A DNA stretch of 64,000 bases from Isoetes taiwanensis (GCA_021234155.1 JAJEKV010000060.1:3704451-3768450); one strand, 5' to 3'. Numbered from the stretch's first letter, positions 24,313-36,482 are shown. Notes: generated by a model not told the origin, from the sequence alone. Made by a program: numbers and translations.

Positions 24313-24921
24313 AGTATGAGAGTCCATGAGTATCTTATGATGTGAATCTTACTTTCATTGTAATCCTACTTTCAGTGCATTTTCATTGTATTTATGCTTT
24401 CATTGTAATCTTACTTTTAGTGTATGAGTATCTTACTCTACTTGAATGTGGAATACTGGCTTGTGATTAACTAAGTTACATCTACTTGAGTTACATCTAC
24501 TTGAATGTGGAATACTGACTTGTGATAAGTGTTTTGTAATTTGAGATCTATTAGAATTAAGGCTGATAATAAAAAATATTTACATGCAATTCCACATTGT
24601 TGAAATTGGGGTTGTCACTATTTGTAAATTTCAAAATGATGGAATAATTTCAAAATAATGGAATCGTGGTTCATAACCTCACCACCTCAATTCCATCCAT
24701 CAGCATCATACATGCTTCATAATTCATATTCTCTTGCCTTACCATCATCTTCCCTAGCCAAAGTTGGCAAAGAGTCTTTTTTCTAGTCAAAACACACCAT
24801 TCATACATCACATACCCACCATACATCCACCACCTTCAAAAAGCAAAAATTTCCACTCAATTTGGCTATTTCCATAGTCTAAGATCATCTTCTCTCTCTA
24901 AAAGTTAAGCTAGAGGGGTGA
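24313..24921. other. AT-rich spacer
   Basis: No gene. Short direct repeats (tacttgaatgtggaatactg, twice between 24435 and 24515) are visible. Confidence 0.5.
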
Positions 24922-24930
24922 TAGCATGCT

Positions 24931-25187
24931 AGGGTGTACCATCTAAAGTACTTTTTAGGGAGTGCGAAACTACCCAGAAAAGTACCTAGCACTAGGTACT
25001 GGGAACTTGCATAAATGCCGCAATAAAAAATAAGTTTGGGAGTTAATTCACTTATTTTCATCTCTAATAGTATTGTTATCCTTTAGTACTATAGATTGGC
25101 ATGTTATTGACCCTCAATTCAAAAAATTTACCAGTTTTAAAAGTACCCAGTGTAGGTACTTTTGAGGGTTCCAAAAGTGGTACACCG
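24931..25187. mobile_element. MITE-like element, 257 bases
   Basis: Termini are AGGGTGTACCA and TGGTACACCG. TAGCATGCT flanks both ends (24922-24930 and 25188-25196) and would be a 9-base TSD; because AGCATGCT is palindromic it could also belong to the inverted repeat. Subterminal AAGTACTTTT and AAAGTACCC motifs mirror each other. No coding capacity. Confidence 0.55.
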
Positions 25188-25299
25188 TAGCATGCTTTTT
25201 CCCAGAGAGAGAAAGTGCACATTTCCCTCAAACAAGCATGGAGAAGCAAAATGTCCAAGATATTGCATAAAAGATCCATGGTTATGTGCACTAGTGCCA

Positions 25300-25640
25300 A
25301 TCTGTCCACATCATCAAGTGCCATCCACATAATCACCCAAGCATATCCATGTCATCGTACACATGTCACCTACCACAAAAATTCTGTTTCAAATTTTTTT
25401 GACCTGAGTAAAGTCATTTTTACACCTTAGGTGACATGACATCATTCCATGATGCCATATCATCTCTAAGTGCTTCCACATCATCATACACATGTCATCC
25501 ACATCACCTCCACTTCATAGAAAGTTTTCACTAGAAAAAAAGTCATTTTGCCACCTTGCTTGACACATCATCACTCCATAATGCCATGTCATCACTAATT
25601 TGCCAAATCACCCCACCAACTTGCCACATCATCAAATTTG
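25300..25640. repeat. Degenerate CCACATCATC-rich tandem repeats
   Basis: At least two longer units recur: the stretch from AAAGTCATTTTTACACC (about 25410) and that from AAAGTCATTTTGCCACC (about 25540), both followed by CATCA(T)TCCAT(G/A)ATGCCAT. CACATCATCA-type words occur many times between. No coding function. Confidence 0.6.
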
Positions 25641-25840
25641 ACATCCATTTTGAGCCAAAAAATCAAATGCTCTTTTTTTTTTTGCAAAAAAGATTCTCCC
25701 ATCTTGAAGAGCATCAAAAAAAATTCCTTGTCAAAAAAAGATTTTTTGAAAAAGACCTCATATTGACCTTCATTTTTAAGTTCTTGGCAAATAAAACCAC
25801 ATCACAAAATGAGGTTGTGTTTGAAAGGGGAGGCGCTCAT

Positions 25841-26066
25841 GATGGCGATTAGGGCAACACACTAGTTCCTTAGCAATGTGGTCTCGAGTTCGAGACCGCC
25901 CAGAATCGCACTCGGTACTGTTGGGGGTCAAATCCCAACAGACGCATGTAAGGTGGTTGGGGGCAGGGCCCAACCAAGCAATGTAGTGTGGCGTGTGGTC
26001 ACATGTCCAGTTGGATGCTGCCTAGTGGCGTGACGTTAAAACTATTATCTATCTATCTATCTATCT
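25841..26066 (+). mobile_element. tRNA-derived SINE-like element
   Basis: AGTTCGAGACC (25887-25897) matches the Pol III B box, and TGGCGATTAGGG (25843-25854) is an A-box-like sequence 44 bases upstream. The element ends in a (TATC)n tail at 26043-26065. GCTCAT occurs just left of the start and just right of the tail as a possible short TSD. Box A is imperfect, so assignment is moderate. Confidence 0.55.
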
Positions 26067-26345
26067 TTTGCTCATAACTCAGGATTTCGGTGTCAGATTT
26101 GGGTGTTCTTGGGCTCTTTGGAAAGCTCGTCGCATGATATTTCCGTCGGTGTATTATTTGTATGATGATTCTTCTATTTTGGTGGAAAGAACTCGCCTGA
26201 CAGTCCCGGCCCTCTTTTGGCGGTGCTAGGATTTGGCTGCAATTTTCTTTTGGCCATAACTTCTGCATCTGGTGGCAGTTTTGGGCGTATTTGGGATGTT
26301 GGAACGATCTTTGAGTACTCCATCCGATGATGCTTAATCTTCTCA
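26064..26345 (+). repeat. Tandemly repeated LINE 5' UTR
   Basis: Two diverged ~184-base copies, one starting at CTTTTGCTCATAACTC (26064) and one at TCTTTTGGCCATAACTT (26248), share 'gtg-cagatttgggtg/gcagttttgggcgt' and a GATGAT(G)CTT-like end. Such monomers often act as LINE promoters; here that is inference. Confidence 0.5.
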
Positions 26346-26398
26346 GAGATTAGCCTATTGGGAAGGACTGTTCAGCTCTGAAACCTGCCCCCCCTTTT

Positions 26399-28180
26399 TT
26401 GGTGGAGATGACAAGATCCAGTCGCAGCCCGCCAAAACATTCTTCTGGTAGTTCTACCATAGTACATGGAGGAATTGGAAAAGAATATGCTGCAGATTCT
26501 CCCAGAATAAGTGTTCGTGATGCACACAAAATGGCTCGCGAGGGTGCTCTTTCGACTCCTGAGAGTTTGGTTTCTTCGGTGCACCTTAATCCTTTAGTGT
26601 TGCCTAACATGTCTTCTAATGGCACGAGTGGGGCCGCCTCAATTGAGACAGAAGCTCCATCTCTCTCCTCTTCTCAGTTACTTGTTCCAGTTTCTATTCC
26701 AATTGTAGTTGCCTCAACTACAGTTCACGCCTCTGCCCCTACGTCTGGTGAGACTGGAAGACGTGTTGAACACGTGCCATTGGAAAACTCTTCTGAAAGT
26801 TTCGTACTCCCAACACACATTGGAGGTTCCTCGGGTCGGGTGGGGTGCTTTGATCAACTAGCACCTCCGACAATCATTGGAAGTTCTGTGGGTCAGGCAA
26901 GACCCTCTTTGTCTGCTGAAATTGGATCTTGGCTAGCGGCACCTCCAACACATGTTGGAGATGCTTCATGTCAGTCAAGATCTCACGTGCCTGTAGAGTG
27001 CTCCTCTGGACATGCTGCACCTAATAGTGTTGCACAAGCGGCACCTCCAACACAGGTTGAAAGTTCTCTCACGCGGACTTCTCGTGGAGGTAGTGCTCGG
27101 ATGGTGGTGCAACCTACACAAACTGGTGTACCCCAGGACAAGTGGTGTGTCTAACACACGTTAGAGGTTCCTCAGGGCAGGAGGAGTTTCCCACTCTTCC
27201 CTCCTGGCAGCCTGGAATGACTTCTTCTTCCAAACCCTCCCCCCTCCCCCGTGAGCTGCATCGACCTCACCTTGGAGATCATCTGACACAGTGGCTCGAG
27301 TTACTGGTGTGCGATTTTCTGAGTGGCTTTGCACATGTCTCAGAGGCCATTGCCACCATGGTAGATAATAACAGGAAAGAAGTTGTGTCTTATCTCCACC
27401 AATTGCAAACCAAGCAAGACTCCATGGATGTCCAGCTCCCATCAGATGAAATCTTTTATGAGGTTCAGGAGTGCATGGCAACTTTTGAGCATTTTGAGGC
27501 TCCAGTGGTGCAGATTAGCCATGAAGATCATCGATTACATGTGGAGCAGTTGGTTACGTGTTCTGTGGTCTGCCATTTCACTGGCCCTTTCTTGGATCTG
27601 AAGCGCATGGGATCTTAGTTGTCTGGGCACGTTCATAAGCTAGGGCCTCCTGCTTCTCGATCTATCCAGCTTGTGGCAAAAGATCAACGTTGCATTCTTT
27701 TGATGTTTGAATCTCCTGAGCTAGCTGCTCAACTCATAGAACGAGGTGTTGATCCTCTTTGGAAACACTTTTTGCTCTATCAGCAGTATGTTCCTGGATC
27801 CTTTCCAGCTAAGCCAGATGCCTTACGTGCCCCCTTCTGGTTTGCTATTGAAGATTTTCCTCCGGAGCTATAGGATTCCAAGTTCATTTCTGCCATTGCT
27901 AATGAGATTTGACTCCATTTGCAACACTCCATAACCAATGGCATCACCAAGATTTGTGTTGCAAGGCCCATTCATCGTGATTTGCCTCAAACAATTGTTG
28001 TCCAGAGCGGGCCCATGTTCTTTCCATTTAAGCTGTCCTTATTGAATGGTCCTGAGCTAGCTCTCATGTTTCCTGACGCCCCTCTCTTTGTTCAATTTCG
28101 TAAGGTTCACCAGCAGGGTCCTCCACCTGCTCCTCCGGCACTCCATGCTCCTAGATCAGCTCCCACCTCAATGGATATCT
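26399..28180 (+). pseudogene. LINE ORF1-like protein
   Basis: An ATG at 26399 starts a Ser/Pro/Thr-rich region (251 codons) with imperfect repeats of APPT-H/Q-V/I-G-S/D. After a frameshift, a DUF4283-like domain follows: LVAKDQRCILLMFESPELA, FWFAIEDFPPEL and, after stops near 27871 and 27910, ITKICVARPIHRDLPQTIVV. A proline-rich end (PPPAPPALHAP) precedes ORF2. It would bind the LINE RNA. Several stops make it inactive. Confidence 0.55.
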
Positions 28181-28253
28181 CTCACACCCCAGTGGCTGCC
28201 TCCCCCTACTCTTCCAGTTGCAGCTTCCTCATCTTAGTCTCTAGATCACCAAA

Positions 28254-31200
28254 TGTTGAGACTGGCTGAAATTCAGAAGTTGCAGGAGAAAATTGAAGAA
28301 GCTTACTGGAATGCAGATGCAGTTGTGGCACTTCCAGGTCTCTTCTGGTTCTGTCTCAAGGATAACTCAGTTTCAGACCACCATCCGCAGTTCCTTTCAG
28401 ACGAGCCTCTGCAACAGCGACGGCCTGGACGGACATGTTTCTGCTTGAATGTAAAATTCTTAAAGGATGCTGACTTTCAAGAAGGTTGCAAGAACACTTG
28501 GACAACTACCTTCAACCGACGTCGAGGCATGGCTAGCATAGTGGATGCAATTGCGGCAGTCAAAGGCTTTGCCAAATAGTGGGGCCGAGAGACTGCAGCA
28601 ACAGGTCGTGCTTTATTGGACATCTTGTATTAAGACCTGCTCCATTCTCGACAGGGACTCCTTCCAGGTGTTCATGATCGAGATATTTTGGCACAGATAC
28701 AAGCATTGGAGGAGGAGCAAATCTAGCAGGCAAAGACGACGGCAGGTTTGCAGTGGTTTCGTGATGGAGACAGTTGTACAGGCTTCTTCTTCCGTGCGGT
28801 TAAGAGGCGTCGCATGACCTCAACCATATCCTCCATTTTTAGACTTTTTTTGCTGAGAAACATCTTCCCTTTCAATCAGAAATGTGAGATGCTATTTTGT
28901 CTAGGATTTGCCCCATCATCCCTGACGAGCAGCGCGTGTTAATAGAGGCAGCTATGACAGCTAATGATTTAGGTTTGGCAGTCTTTGAACTGAATAAAGG
29001 CAAATGCTCAGGTTTGAATAGTTTGCCAATTAGTTCTTCTAGGAATATTGGGAATGGCTGGAGCCAGATGTATATGATGCTTTCTGTGACTTTCGGCGGT
29101 CCACTGCTTTGGATAGAATTCTAAACACAGGTGCCATCTCACTCATCCCCAAGGTCAAGGATCCTCAGACTATTTCAGACTAGCAGCCCATCACCTTATT
29201 GTCATCTGTATATAAGATCTTTGTCAAGGCTTTTGCAGAGCGGGTGAAGAACATCTTGGCAGAGTGCATCTCAACAACCCAATTAGGGTTTCTTCCAAAA
29301 CGATGCATTCTGAACAATGTAACTGCCGCTCACGAGGGAATTTATTGGGCACGTAAGCAAAACCTTCCAGTTGTATACCTTAAGCTTGATTTTTCAAAGG
29401 CTTATGATTGTGTTAGCTGGGAATTCATGTGTCGCTATATGCTTAGACTGGGATTTGGGGAACAATTCACATCAGATATTATGAAGCTACATGTCTCTGC
29501 TCGGGCGACTGTTATATTCCATGATGAGCCGTCAGATGCCTTCTCACTCGGTCGTGGTATTCGCCAGGGATGCCCTTTAGCACTACTGCTTTTCACAATT
29601 GTCGCGGAAGCTTTGTCACAGCTATTCACCACCGCAACCACAGAGGGACTTCTCCATGGTCTTGCAATGGAGGATGACACACAGGAGGTTTGCAATCAAT
29701 ATGCAGACGATACGTTCCTCTTTCTAGTCGCTAATGCTGAGAATCTTGCAGCTGCCAAATTGCTCTTAGATGCTTTTTACTGGCTTCCGGAAGTGTACAG
29801 CTTTATGGACATTGGATACTCCGACTCTGGCGTGTGTTCATGATTATCCATGGAAATTACTTGCACATGGACAGACCATCAAGTTGTTGGGGATTCCAGT
29901 TGGCATCCATGTTACTATGGGAGCTGCATGGGAGGAGATCATTAAGGGTTTGGAGAAGCACTACCGCAAAGTTGTCTCTTGTGGGTCGCATTACAGTGGC
30001 CAAGTCAGTCCTTAGTAGTACCCATGTTTATATGGCATTCATACTGCTAGCCCCATAGAACAAAGTACGTGATGGGCGGGTACTGAGGAAGATGTTGTGA
30101 TTAAGGTGGCGTGATCGAAGTGCATCCTTCCCAAATGGGCAGGTGGTCTGGATATGATGGACTTCTTACTGCAGAGCAAAGTCCTTATTTCAAAGTTCAT
30201 TTGGAGACTCCTAAATAGCGAAGGTGATTCTCCTGGTTTACGCCTTCTTAAACAAGCTCTTGATCACTGTATCATTCTAAGCAAAAAGGCTGTCAAACCA
30301 GTCCTACCTTGAGCATTATTTCAGACTCTGCAGCCTTTTCCAAGTGCTTCTCCATTTTTGTATGGCTTGTTAACAGCATGGGAGGCAGTCAAACATCTTT
30401 TCTGGCCATGCCCCTCCATCCACACCCTATTAGAGACTCCATGGTGGTGGGCACCACTGCCTCCAAACCCCTCAGCACCTCCATTGGCAGCATCAGTTCA
30501 TCCCCTTATATAGAGACGATGGATTGTGGCAGGCGTTGTCTCTATTCAAGCATGGTATGAAGCGGGTCGCCTACTATCTTAGCCTGAATTTGAGGCAAAG
30601 TCCCTGCTCTCTCGTTGGGCTGTGTCTCTATGGGAGAAGGTTGCAGAAAATTTGTCTCTTGTAGTGCAAGTTGGTGTTGCTGAAAGAGTGCCATGAGACT
30701 GTCATGAAAATATTCACAAAGGCAAGCACTTTGTCAGATCAGTATATCGCCTTCTTTTAGTACCACAGTCCCTCCAGTTGCCAGATGGGTGGCACCTACA
30801 AGTTCCACAGCACAATTTGTGTCGTACATGGTGATGGCTTTGGGATAGGTTGATCCACCCTAAAGTCTCTGTACTATGGTGGCAGGCAGGTGCCTGCGCG
30901 TTAACGCCTTCCGACATCACTATGATCCTCGCATATCTGCGGTATGCCCGCTCCGCCTTTCAACGTTGAGACTCTTGAGCACTGTCTCTTTGATTGTCTC
31001 GAGGTTTAACCAAGGCTACAAGGCTTGTTTAACAGTACATTGGACTGCCGATGCATCCTCTTGGCATCCTATCCTAATGCATGGCCCTCAGCTAAACAGA
31101 GGGCATTCCATTTTGGTTCTGGTTGGCTCCTATGGTCGATATGGGAGCGTCACAGACACCACATCTTCCAATGCATTTATTCATCTGTAATGTTGTTATT
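28254..31200 (+). pseudogene. LINE ORF2: endonuclease remnant, RT, C-terminal region
   Basis: The readable endonuclease piece ends SVSDHHPQFLSDEP (about 28366-28410), the SDH active-site tail; the earlier catalytic blocks are absent between ORF1 and this point. A linker (TTAGLQWFRDGDSCTGFFFR near 28735) leads into RT. RT is best preserved at 29199-29843: TQLGFLPKRCILNN, VYLKLDFSKAYDCVSWEFM, GRGIRQGCPLALLLF and the catalytic NQYADDTFLF. IKLLGIPVG follows at about 29880. Downstream frames are broken to about 31200. Confidence 0.8.
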
Positions 31201-31298
31201 GCGGTGGCCCAGAAAAAAAATACTGACAGCCTATGAGTGCTCCTCTCTTGATTCAGAAATGATGGAACCTTTTGGCTTTCGTCCTAAAAAAAAAAAAA

Positions 31299-34189
31299 TT
31301 AAGTTTTTGGGATTCATGCATGTGGGGCAGCAACGGGCCGAATCCCACGTGGACATAGCACGCTCAATTCAATTATGAATGTTTTTGCAGGCCTTATATA
31401 CCCGAGCCACTGTTTTTGAAAATGCCCGTGGGATATTGTGTTCAAAATTCTCAAGAACCCTAAAAACTTATCATGCCAAGATCCGGCCTTTTGTCTCGAT
31501 TTAACTGCCTAATCATAGCTAAACACTCCCGAATCCATCTATTCTAAGCCAAGAACCCTTAAATTAAGCTAAAGAACAAGGATTTGGGCCGGATTTGCCA
31601 AGAACAGGCCGGAAACAGGGGATAAAGAAAGGGGATTTGTGTTTACATATTTTTTGAGGGCTTTGGGCGCAAGAAGTGATCAAGACATCTCTGATAGAGA
31701 CCGGTTTGACTGACTGTAGCTTGAATCTTCCTTCCTTGCTTCATAAATCCATGGATTACTTGAAGCAAATTGCTTAAATTCTACTGTGTGATCTTTTTTT
31801 ATCCTATGCCCAAGACATCAGAGCTTGGGAATCATTTGATTGACTGTATGCTATTCATGTAATGAAAATCTAACCCTTGGCATTGAAATTATATTCAATT
31901 TGCATTCAACATTGCAAAATGAGGTAAAGTAATAAAGACATGTCAGAGATGTCAGAAGTTCTCAAAAAAAAAAAAAAAAGATCACTAAAATTCGACCTGC
32001 AAAAATTTGCTTGCTGTTTTGGCTTTGTAACACTCTTTGTGCAAAAAAATTGAATTTCAAAGCATTCTAGCATATTTCTTTGCCAAAAAACTTGTTGAAT
32101 CCTTGTGTGCAGACCTGTTAGAGATAGGATCAAGTGTCAGAAGTTAAAAAAGACTCATACTTTTAGAGTTGCAAATTTTAGCTCACTGCCAGGGATATTG
32201 ACCAAGTTTTGACTTGGTCAGGACTGCAAATTTGAGAGATCTCTGCAAATCTACTGGCATCTGACTTTTGGCTCTAGATTCATTAGCATTTATGCTGTCT
32301 TTTGAATTGAAATCATGTCAGAATTCGAACCAGCTGGCAAATGGCATCAGTTTTGCTGAAGACACTTTTTTCTTGTTTTGGGAAAGCAGTGCTAATTCAT
32401 TTTTATGAGCTTTCTTTTTGCAATTTTCTTGCACAGAGTGGTTGTCTAAAGCAACCTGGAGGTTCTAAGCCATTGAGGTTGACGGTTTTCCAGGAACACC
32501 TTCAGCACTACGTTTCATGCAAACTAAAGATTTCATGCAAACTGAAGTTGGAAAATGATATAAATGGGTAGCTAATTGATAGAAGTTAGGGAATCAAGAA
32601 AGGAGAGGAAGCTAGAAGGAAGAATTCGTTGCAGAGTGAGCTTGTAAGCAGTGAGTACATGAAGAGCCTTCTGGATTTATTCTTTGAATGCTTACAGTTT
32701 ACAATTGGTGATTGTTTGCGTGGCTAGATCCTGTTGTTGGTACCTGCTTGAATAGATGTTTTCTTGCAGATAGTGTAGATCTGTGGTGGATGTAGATCGA
32801 ACCTAGGCTGGTTGTGTTTGTTATAAACTTCTGATTTTCACTTCAAACCTGATCAGTGCGTTTGTTGCCCTGCTTGTTTTTGTTTTAGTGTTGCCAGGCC
32901 ATCCCCTGTTGTACGGTCAGACCTGGAAGGGTTTAAAGAGAAGACAGAGTCATGAATTTCCTATTGGTTTCTTATAGTTCTGGCTTCCTTCTCTGATTGC
33001 CAGCTGTGCTAATCCATCTTGCTATTAAGCTTGGAACATATTCGTGCTTGTAAGTTTTGTTTCATGCATGCCATTATTGATATTTTGGAACCCAATCCGT
33101 AATTCCCCAGCTTCTTTACCATTCATTGTTCTTTTGCTCAGTGGGTTCATATAGGATCTATTTGATGAAGCCTGGAATTGCAAATATCCCTGAATTAGAC
33201 TTTTAAAAATCTGTTAAATGATCCGGCCTTTTGTCAAGTTACAACTTCATTACAGTAAACCATTCGTAGTTAGATTTAGTCGCAGATAAAATAGGATATG
33301 GATTTAAATTCTTTTTTTTTTTTATTTAATAATAGTATGCTAGTCTATTGGTTGGGGTGGGTCTTGCTCTTGCATGGCTAAGTCTTGGGTTCAATTTTTG
33401 GTTTTGCACATCTGTTTTATGGCAAGTTTTCCTTTTGTTCCCATTGCACTAAAGAAGATCGCCACCTGTCTATTGGTCTTGAATTATAATCCCAAGTTTG
33501 AACTTTTGTTTGAGTCTTTGTATTTTTCCACATTTTAATACTTTGTTTGACTGAAGTTAGAAGTTATCCATCTTTTTAAAGCTAGATCATTCCTTTATTT
33601 TCCTCCTAGTTATGCATGTTGTTTTTGGCGTGTTATTATCTTGCATTTATAGGGGGTTGACATTGGGTTGCTTAGGAATATTAGATATTGTTTGCATGCC
33701 TATAATGCATAGAAGCACGTCATTGCATGTCATTAGGGTTTTTTTTTAGGTTACAAAAGGGCCTTCAAAACATGCCAACTAAGGGTGAGATTCCACTGCC
33801 GCAGATGGCAGTTCTCTGTTACACCTGAACTGCGTACCCTAAAAAAAAAAAAAAGACTGCCCCTGCTCGATTCCACTACATAAATCGCCTCTAGCTGAAT
33901 TGAAGTCGTGGAGCAAATCCGTCGGCGTTGAGGAGCACCTGTCAAAGATCTAGGTCCGGTAATTTCTTCCCACTGAATTGTCGGGGTCCATCCCCTGATA
34001 GTTATCCAGCAATTTGTGGCTTCCCCAGCCTCTCCCCAACGCTTCATATCATCTCCCCAAACCTAAACTATCGTTGCTTGTGGAATCAGAGAGCAACTCC
34101 GAAAGTTTGTAATCATTCGATTTGATTGGCTTACTGCTAAAAGCCGGGCATTAACAGCCGCTCGTGGAATCTGGGCCTAGGCCAAATGA
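31299..34189. other. Gene-free spacer
   Basis: AT-rich, no credible ORF. It holds poly(A) tracts (about 31963-31979, 33841-33854) and a stretch at 33340-33430 with a weak tRNA-like A-box/B-box pair (GGGTTCAAT) that might be an old SINE. A compact hairpin-rich segment lies at about 33782-33840 (ACTGCC/GGCAGT and CAGTTC/GAACTG stems), purpose unknown. Confidence 0.45.
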
Positions 34190-34625
34190 AGGTACATGAA
34201 CTACCAACCAGAAATCAGAGCCTGACTGGTCCAGACAGCAAAACGATTATAATTAACCCACTGGATCACATTTTATAGCATAACTGTTGGTAGAAAAGGC
34301 CAAATGAGCTCTCGTTTAGTGCAATAAATGGATCTCATTGAGATCTTTCAAATCTTAGGTGCTTTGCACATATTTTGACCACTTGTGATTGTCAAAACTC
34401 AAAAAACTGTTGTTTTTAACATTTTTTACCATCCTGTGGGGCTGAAAGATATGCAAACCACCCAAGATTTGAAAGATCTCAATGAGATGTATCTATTGCA
34501 CCAAACAGGAGCTCATTTGGACTATTCTATTAACAATTATGCTAGAAAATGTGATCCAGTGAGTTAGTTATAACTATTTTGCTTACTGGATTTCTAGTTC
34601 TATTTTCTGATTGGTAATTCATATA
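34190..34625. mobile_element. Foldback element with ~190-base arms
   Basis: The left arm (about 34195-34375) and the right arm (about 34440-34622) are inverted copies. Shared blocks include CACTGGATCACATTTT with its complement AAAATGTGATCCAGTG, and TCTCATTGAGATCTTTCAAA with its complement. The central loop is ~65 bases. No TSD or protein found. Arms differ at many positions, so it is old. Confidence 0.7.
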
Positions 34626-34832
34626 ACTTAGTCGGTAGTTCTTAGAAAGCCCTTTTGTGATCTCAAGAAATTCCTAATGTAAAATGTTGCATCTTGCATA
34701 ACAATTGGCATCATCCGAAGCACTCCTGCCAGATGCCCCAGAAAAAAAGTGTGAATTGCGTCATTGATTCCCGCCTTTGAGTGGAGCCTCAAAGGACTAA
34801 CCGGGAGGCTCCCATGCTTTATATGGGCATTG

Positions 34833-34837
34833 TGTGA
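34833..34837. repeat. Chromovirus target-site duplication (left)
   Basis: TGTGA directly before the 5' LTR; the same five bases follow the 3' LTR at 50961-50965. The element is therefore one insertion event with both original ends. Confidence 0.92.
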
Positions 34838-36482
34838 TGTGACGTTCCAAGGGAATATACGCCATAAATACGTATATTCCTGGACCCGTCACCATACAAG
34901 TCTACCTAGGTAGCCTTGTATGCCTTGGATAAGTGGCAAGGGGTGCACATCTAAGTTAATTGTTTAACTTAGATAACCTTAGGATAAGGCCCATTCCCAC
35001 ATGGCCTTATCCTATTGGGCAACAGCCACACGGCCTCACCTTAGTGGTGCCACGTGGCATCCCACGTGGACCCACACCTATATGAGCTCTAACCCTAACC
35101 CTAGACCCTTTTCCCTGACCTAGCACCTGAGCTCTCATCCACGTGCCCGAAACCCCGTTTCGAGCACCGTTCGTCATAGTCTAACCTGGAGCAGCAGCCC
35201 CTGGAAGGTGTGTATGATCGTAGAGGGAGCAAGCCTTCGAACCACGTCTAGGAGCATGGAGACGCCAGGGATGGGAGGAAGCGCTTCTGGAGGAGGTAGG
35301 TTGAGTAGAGTTCATGTTAGTTCATCTGGAAGTTAGCACTCCAGATGGGTTAGTGATTCGTGTCTAGAGTAGAGCCACCCTAGATCCTTTTGTTGAACAT
35401 CTTGAACCCTAATCAAGGAACCCTAACTGTTAGTTAGCTATGTATGCTTACTTAGGTTAAGATGTTCATATGATATTGATATTGATCATGATGTGATGTA
35501 TGTGATATTGGTTGATCATGTGCTCCTCTTGTATTGGGAAGGGGGGTAGAGACCTAGGGCTATATGTAGTATGTGTAGATCCCTTAGTTCCTATTAGTTG
35601 CGGCCTGTGCATAGGAACCCACCGGGCTATGGAAGCTATGATGTGACTCAGCACTACACAACGGGGCTAGAGGCAAGATGGAGGGAGGATCCCTGCCGAG
35701 TGGGGGCTTCGGGGGATCCCATAGTGGGCTAGGCTTATGGTCGGTCACTTCGTGTGGGCCGAGCATGGGTCCGACACCTCCTGGGGCAATGGTGTTGCCC
35801 TGCCTCTCAAGAGTTGCAAGTGTCAGCTTGGCTCTTGTTTTGGGGGGTTCAGTCGGGTACGAATCGTGTGTCGCCACGATTCTCTAGCCGCCCGTGGAGC
35901 CTCTAGACCCCGGGAAGGGGAGATGCAACCCTTCCTACCTCGTCGGACCAGGGAGATGCAACCTGGAGTAGTCCCAATGGGTGATGCCATGGGATTGCGT
36001 ATCCGGAAGGTTAGAGTCATGCCACAGCTTGATCTAGCCCATCTGCAAAGTATGCACAGGAGGGGCGGATGGAGTGGTCAACCCTAACCATTGTCTTATG
36101 CCAGCCTCGCCATTGTTATGACTCGGTCTGCTCTATCTTGAGGCCTATCTAGTCAGTCGACTACCCTATGTGTCAGAGCCACGGGTAGGAGCTCTCATGT
36201 TTTATGGCATATGATTATGTTCTTTGCATCTATGGATGTGCGGTTGAGCTACCCTCGAGGTAGCCTAATTGTATTGTATTGCTAGTTCTGACGTGTTTAT
36301 GCTTCCGCTGTGATAGGAGCCCATAGGGGAAGGGCGCGCAAGACACCTTCGTGTCCCCTTCCCGCACTACGGAGGTTCCAGAGTGCGGGATAGATGGAGG
36401 GCCTGTGCGGTTGTTGAGCCGGACGGGGGATTCCCTGCCGAGTGTACGGCCGGGCGCCGTATGTTTAGTAGGGAGCGTCACA
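34838..36482 (+). repeat. Chromovirus 5' LTR
   Basis: Direct repeat of 49317-50960. It contains perfect inverted repeats near the start (34852-34880; 34981-34991 with 35003-35013), two CACGTG G-boxes (35051-35056, 35063-35068), a possible TATA-like CTATATGAG just downstream (about 35077-35085) and a double telo-box (AACCCTAACCCTA, 35091). Promoter elements are inferred from motif clustering. Confidence 0.95.
34852..34880 (+). promoter_or_regulatory. LTR-terminal hairpin, conserved with compensatory changes
   Basis: GGAATATACG, nine-base loop, CGTATATTCC. The same structure is at 49330-49358. In the diverged LTR fragment at 58874-58902 the stem is AAAATATACG/CGTATATTTT with the same loop length: two G-C pairs became A-T pairs on both sides. 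This suggests selection on the pairing or on a palindromic binding site. Confidence 0.65.

Larger units (their letters stand above)
26067..31298 (+). mobile_element. L1-type LINE, internally deleted and decayed
   Basis: Order: repeated 5' UTR, ORF1-like region, remnant of the endonuclease end, RT, C-terminal region and an A13 tail at 31286-31298. Many stops and frameshifts. The endonuclease N-terminal part is absent. No TSD found, so the 5' edge is set by the end of the SINE tail. Confidence 0.78.

Noticed and set aside
25885-25900. Functional tRNA gene
   Set aside because: Only a B box is good; no cloverleaf or acceptor stem can be folded. SINE-like origin preferred.
33782-33840. Compact stem-loop resembling a small structured RNA
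   Set aside because: Stems are short, no Pol III or snRNA promoter is seen, and poly(A/T) tracts suggest an old retroposed fragment.
35091-35104. Telomere-like AACCCTAACCCTA
   Set aside because: Only two units inside an LTR (also in the other LTR). A telo-box promoter motif is more likely than an interstitial telomere.
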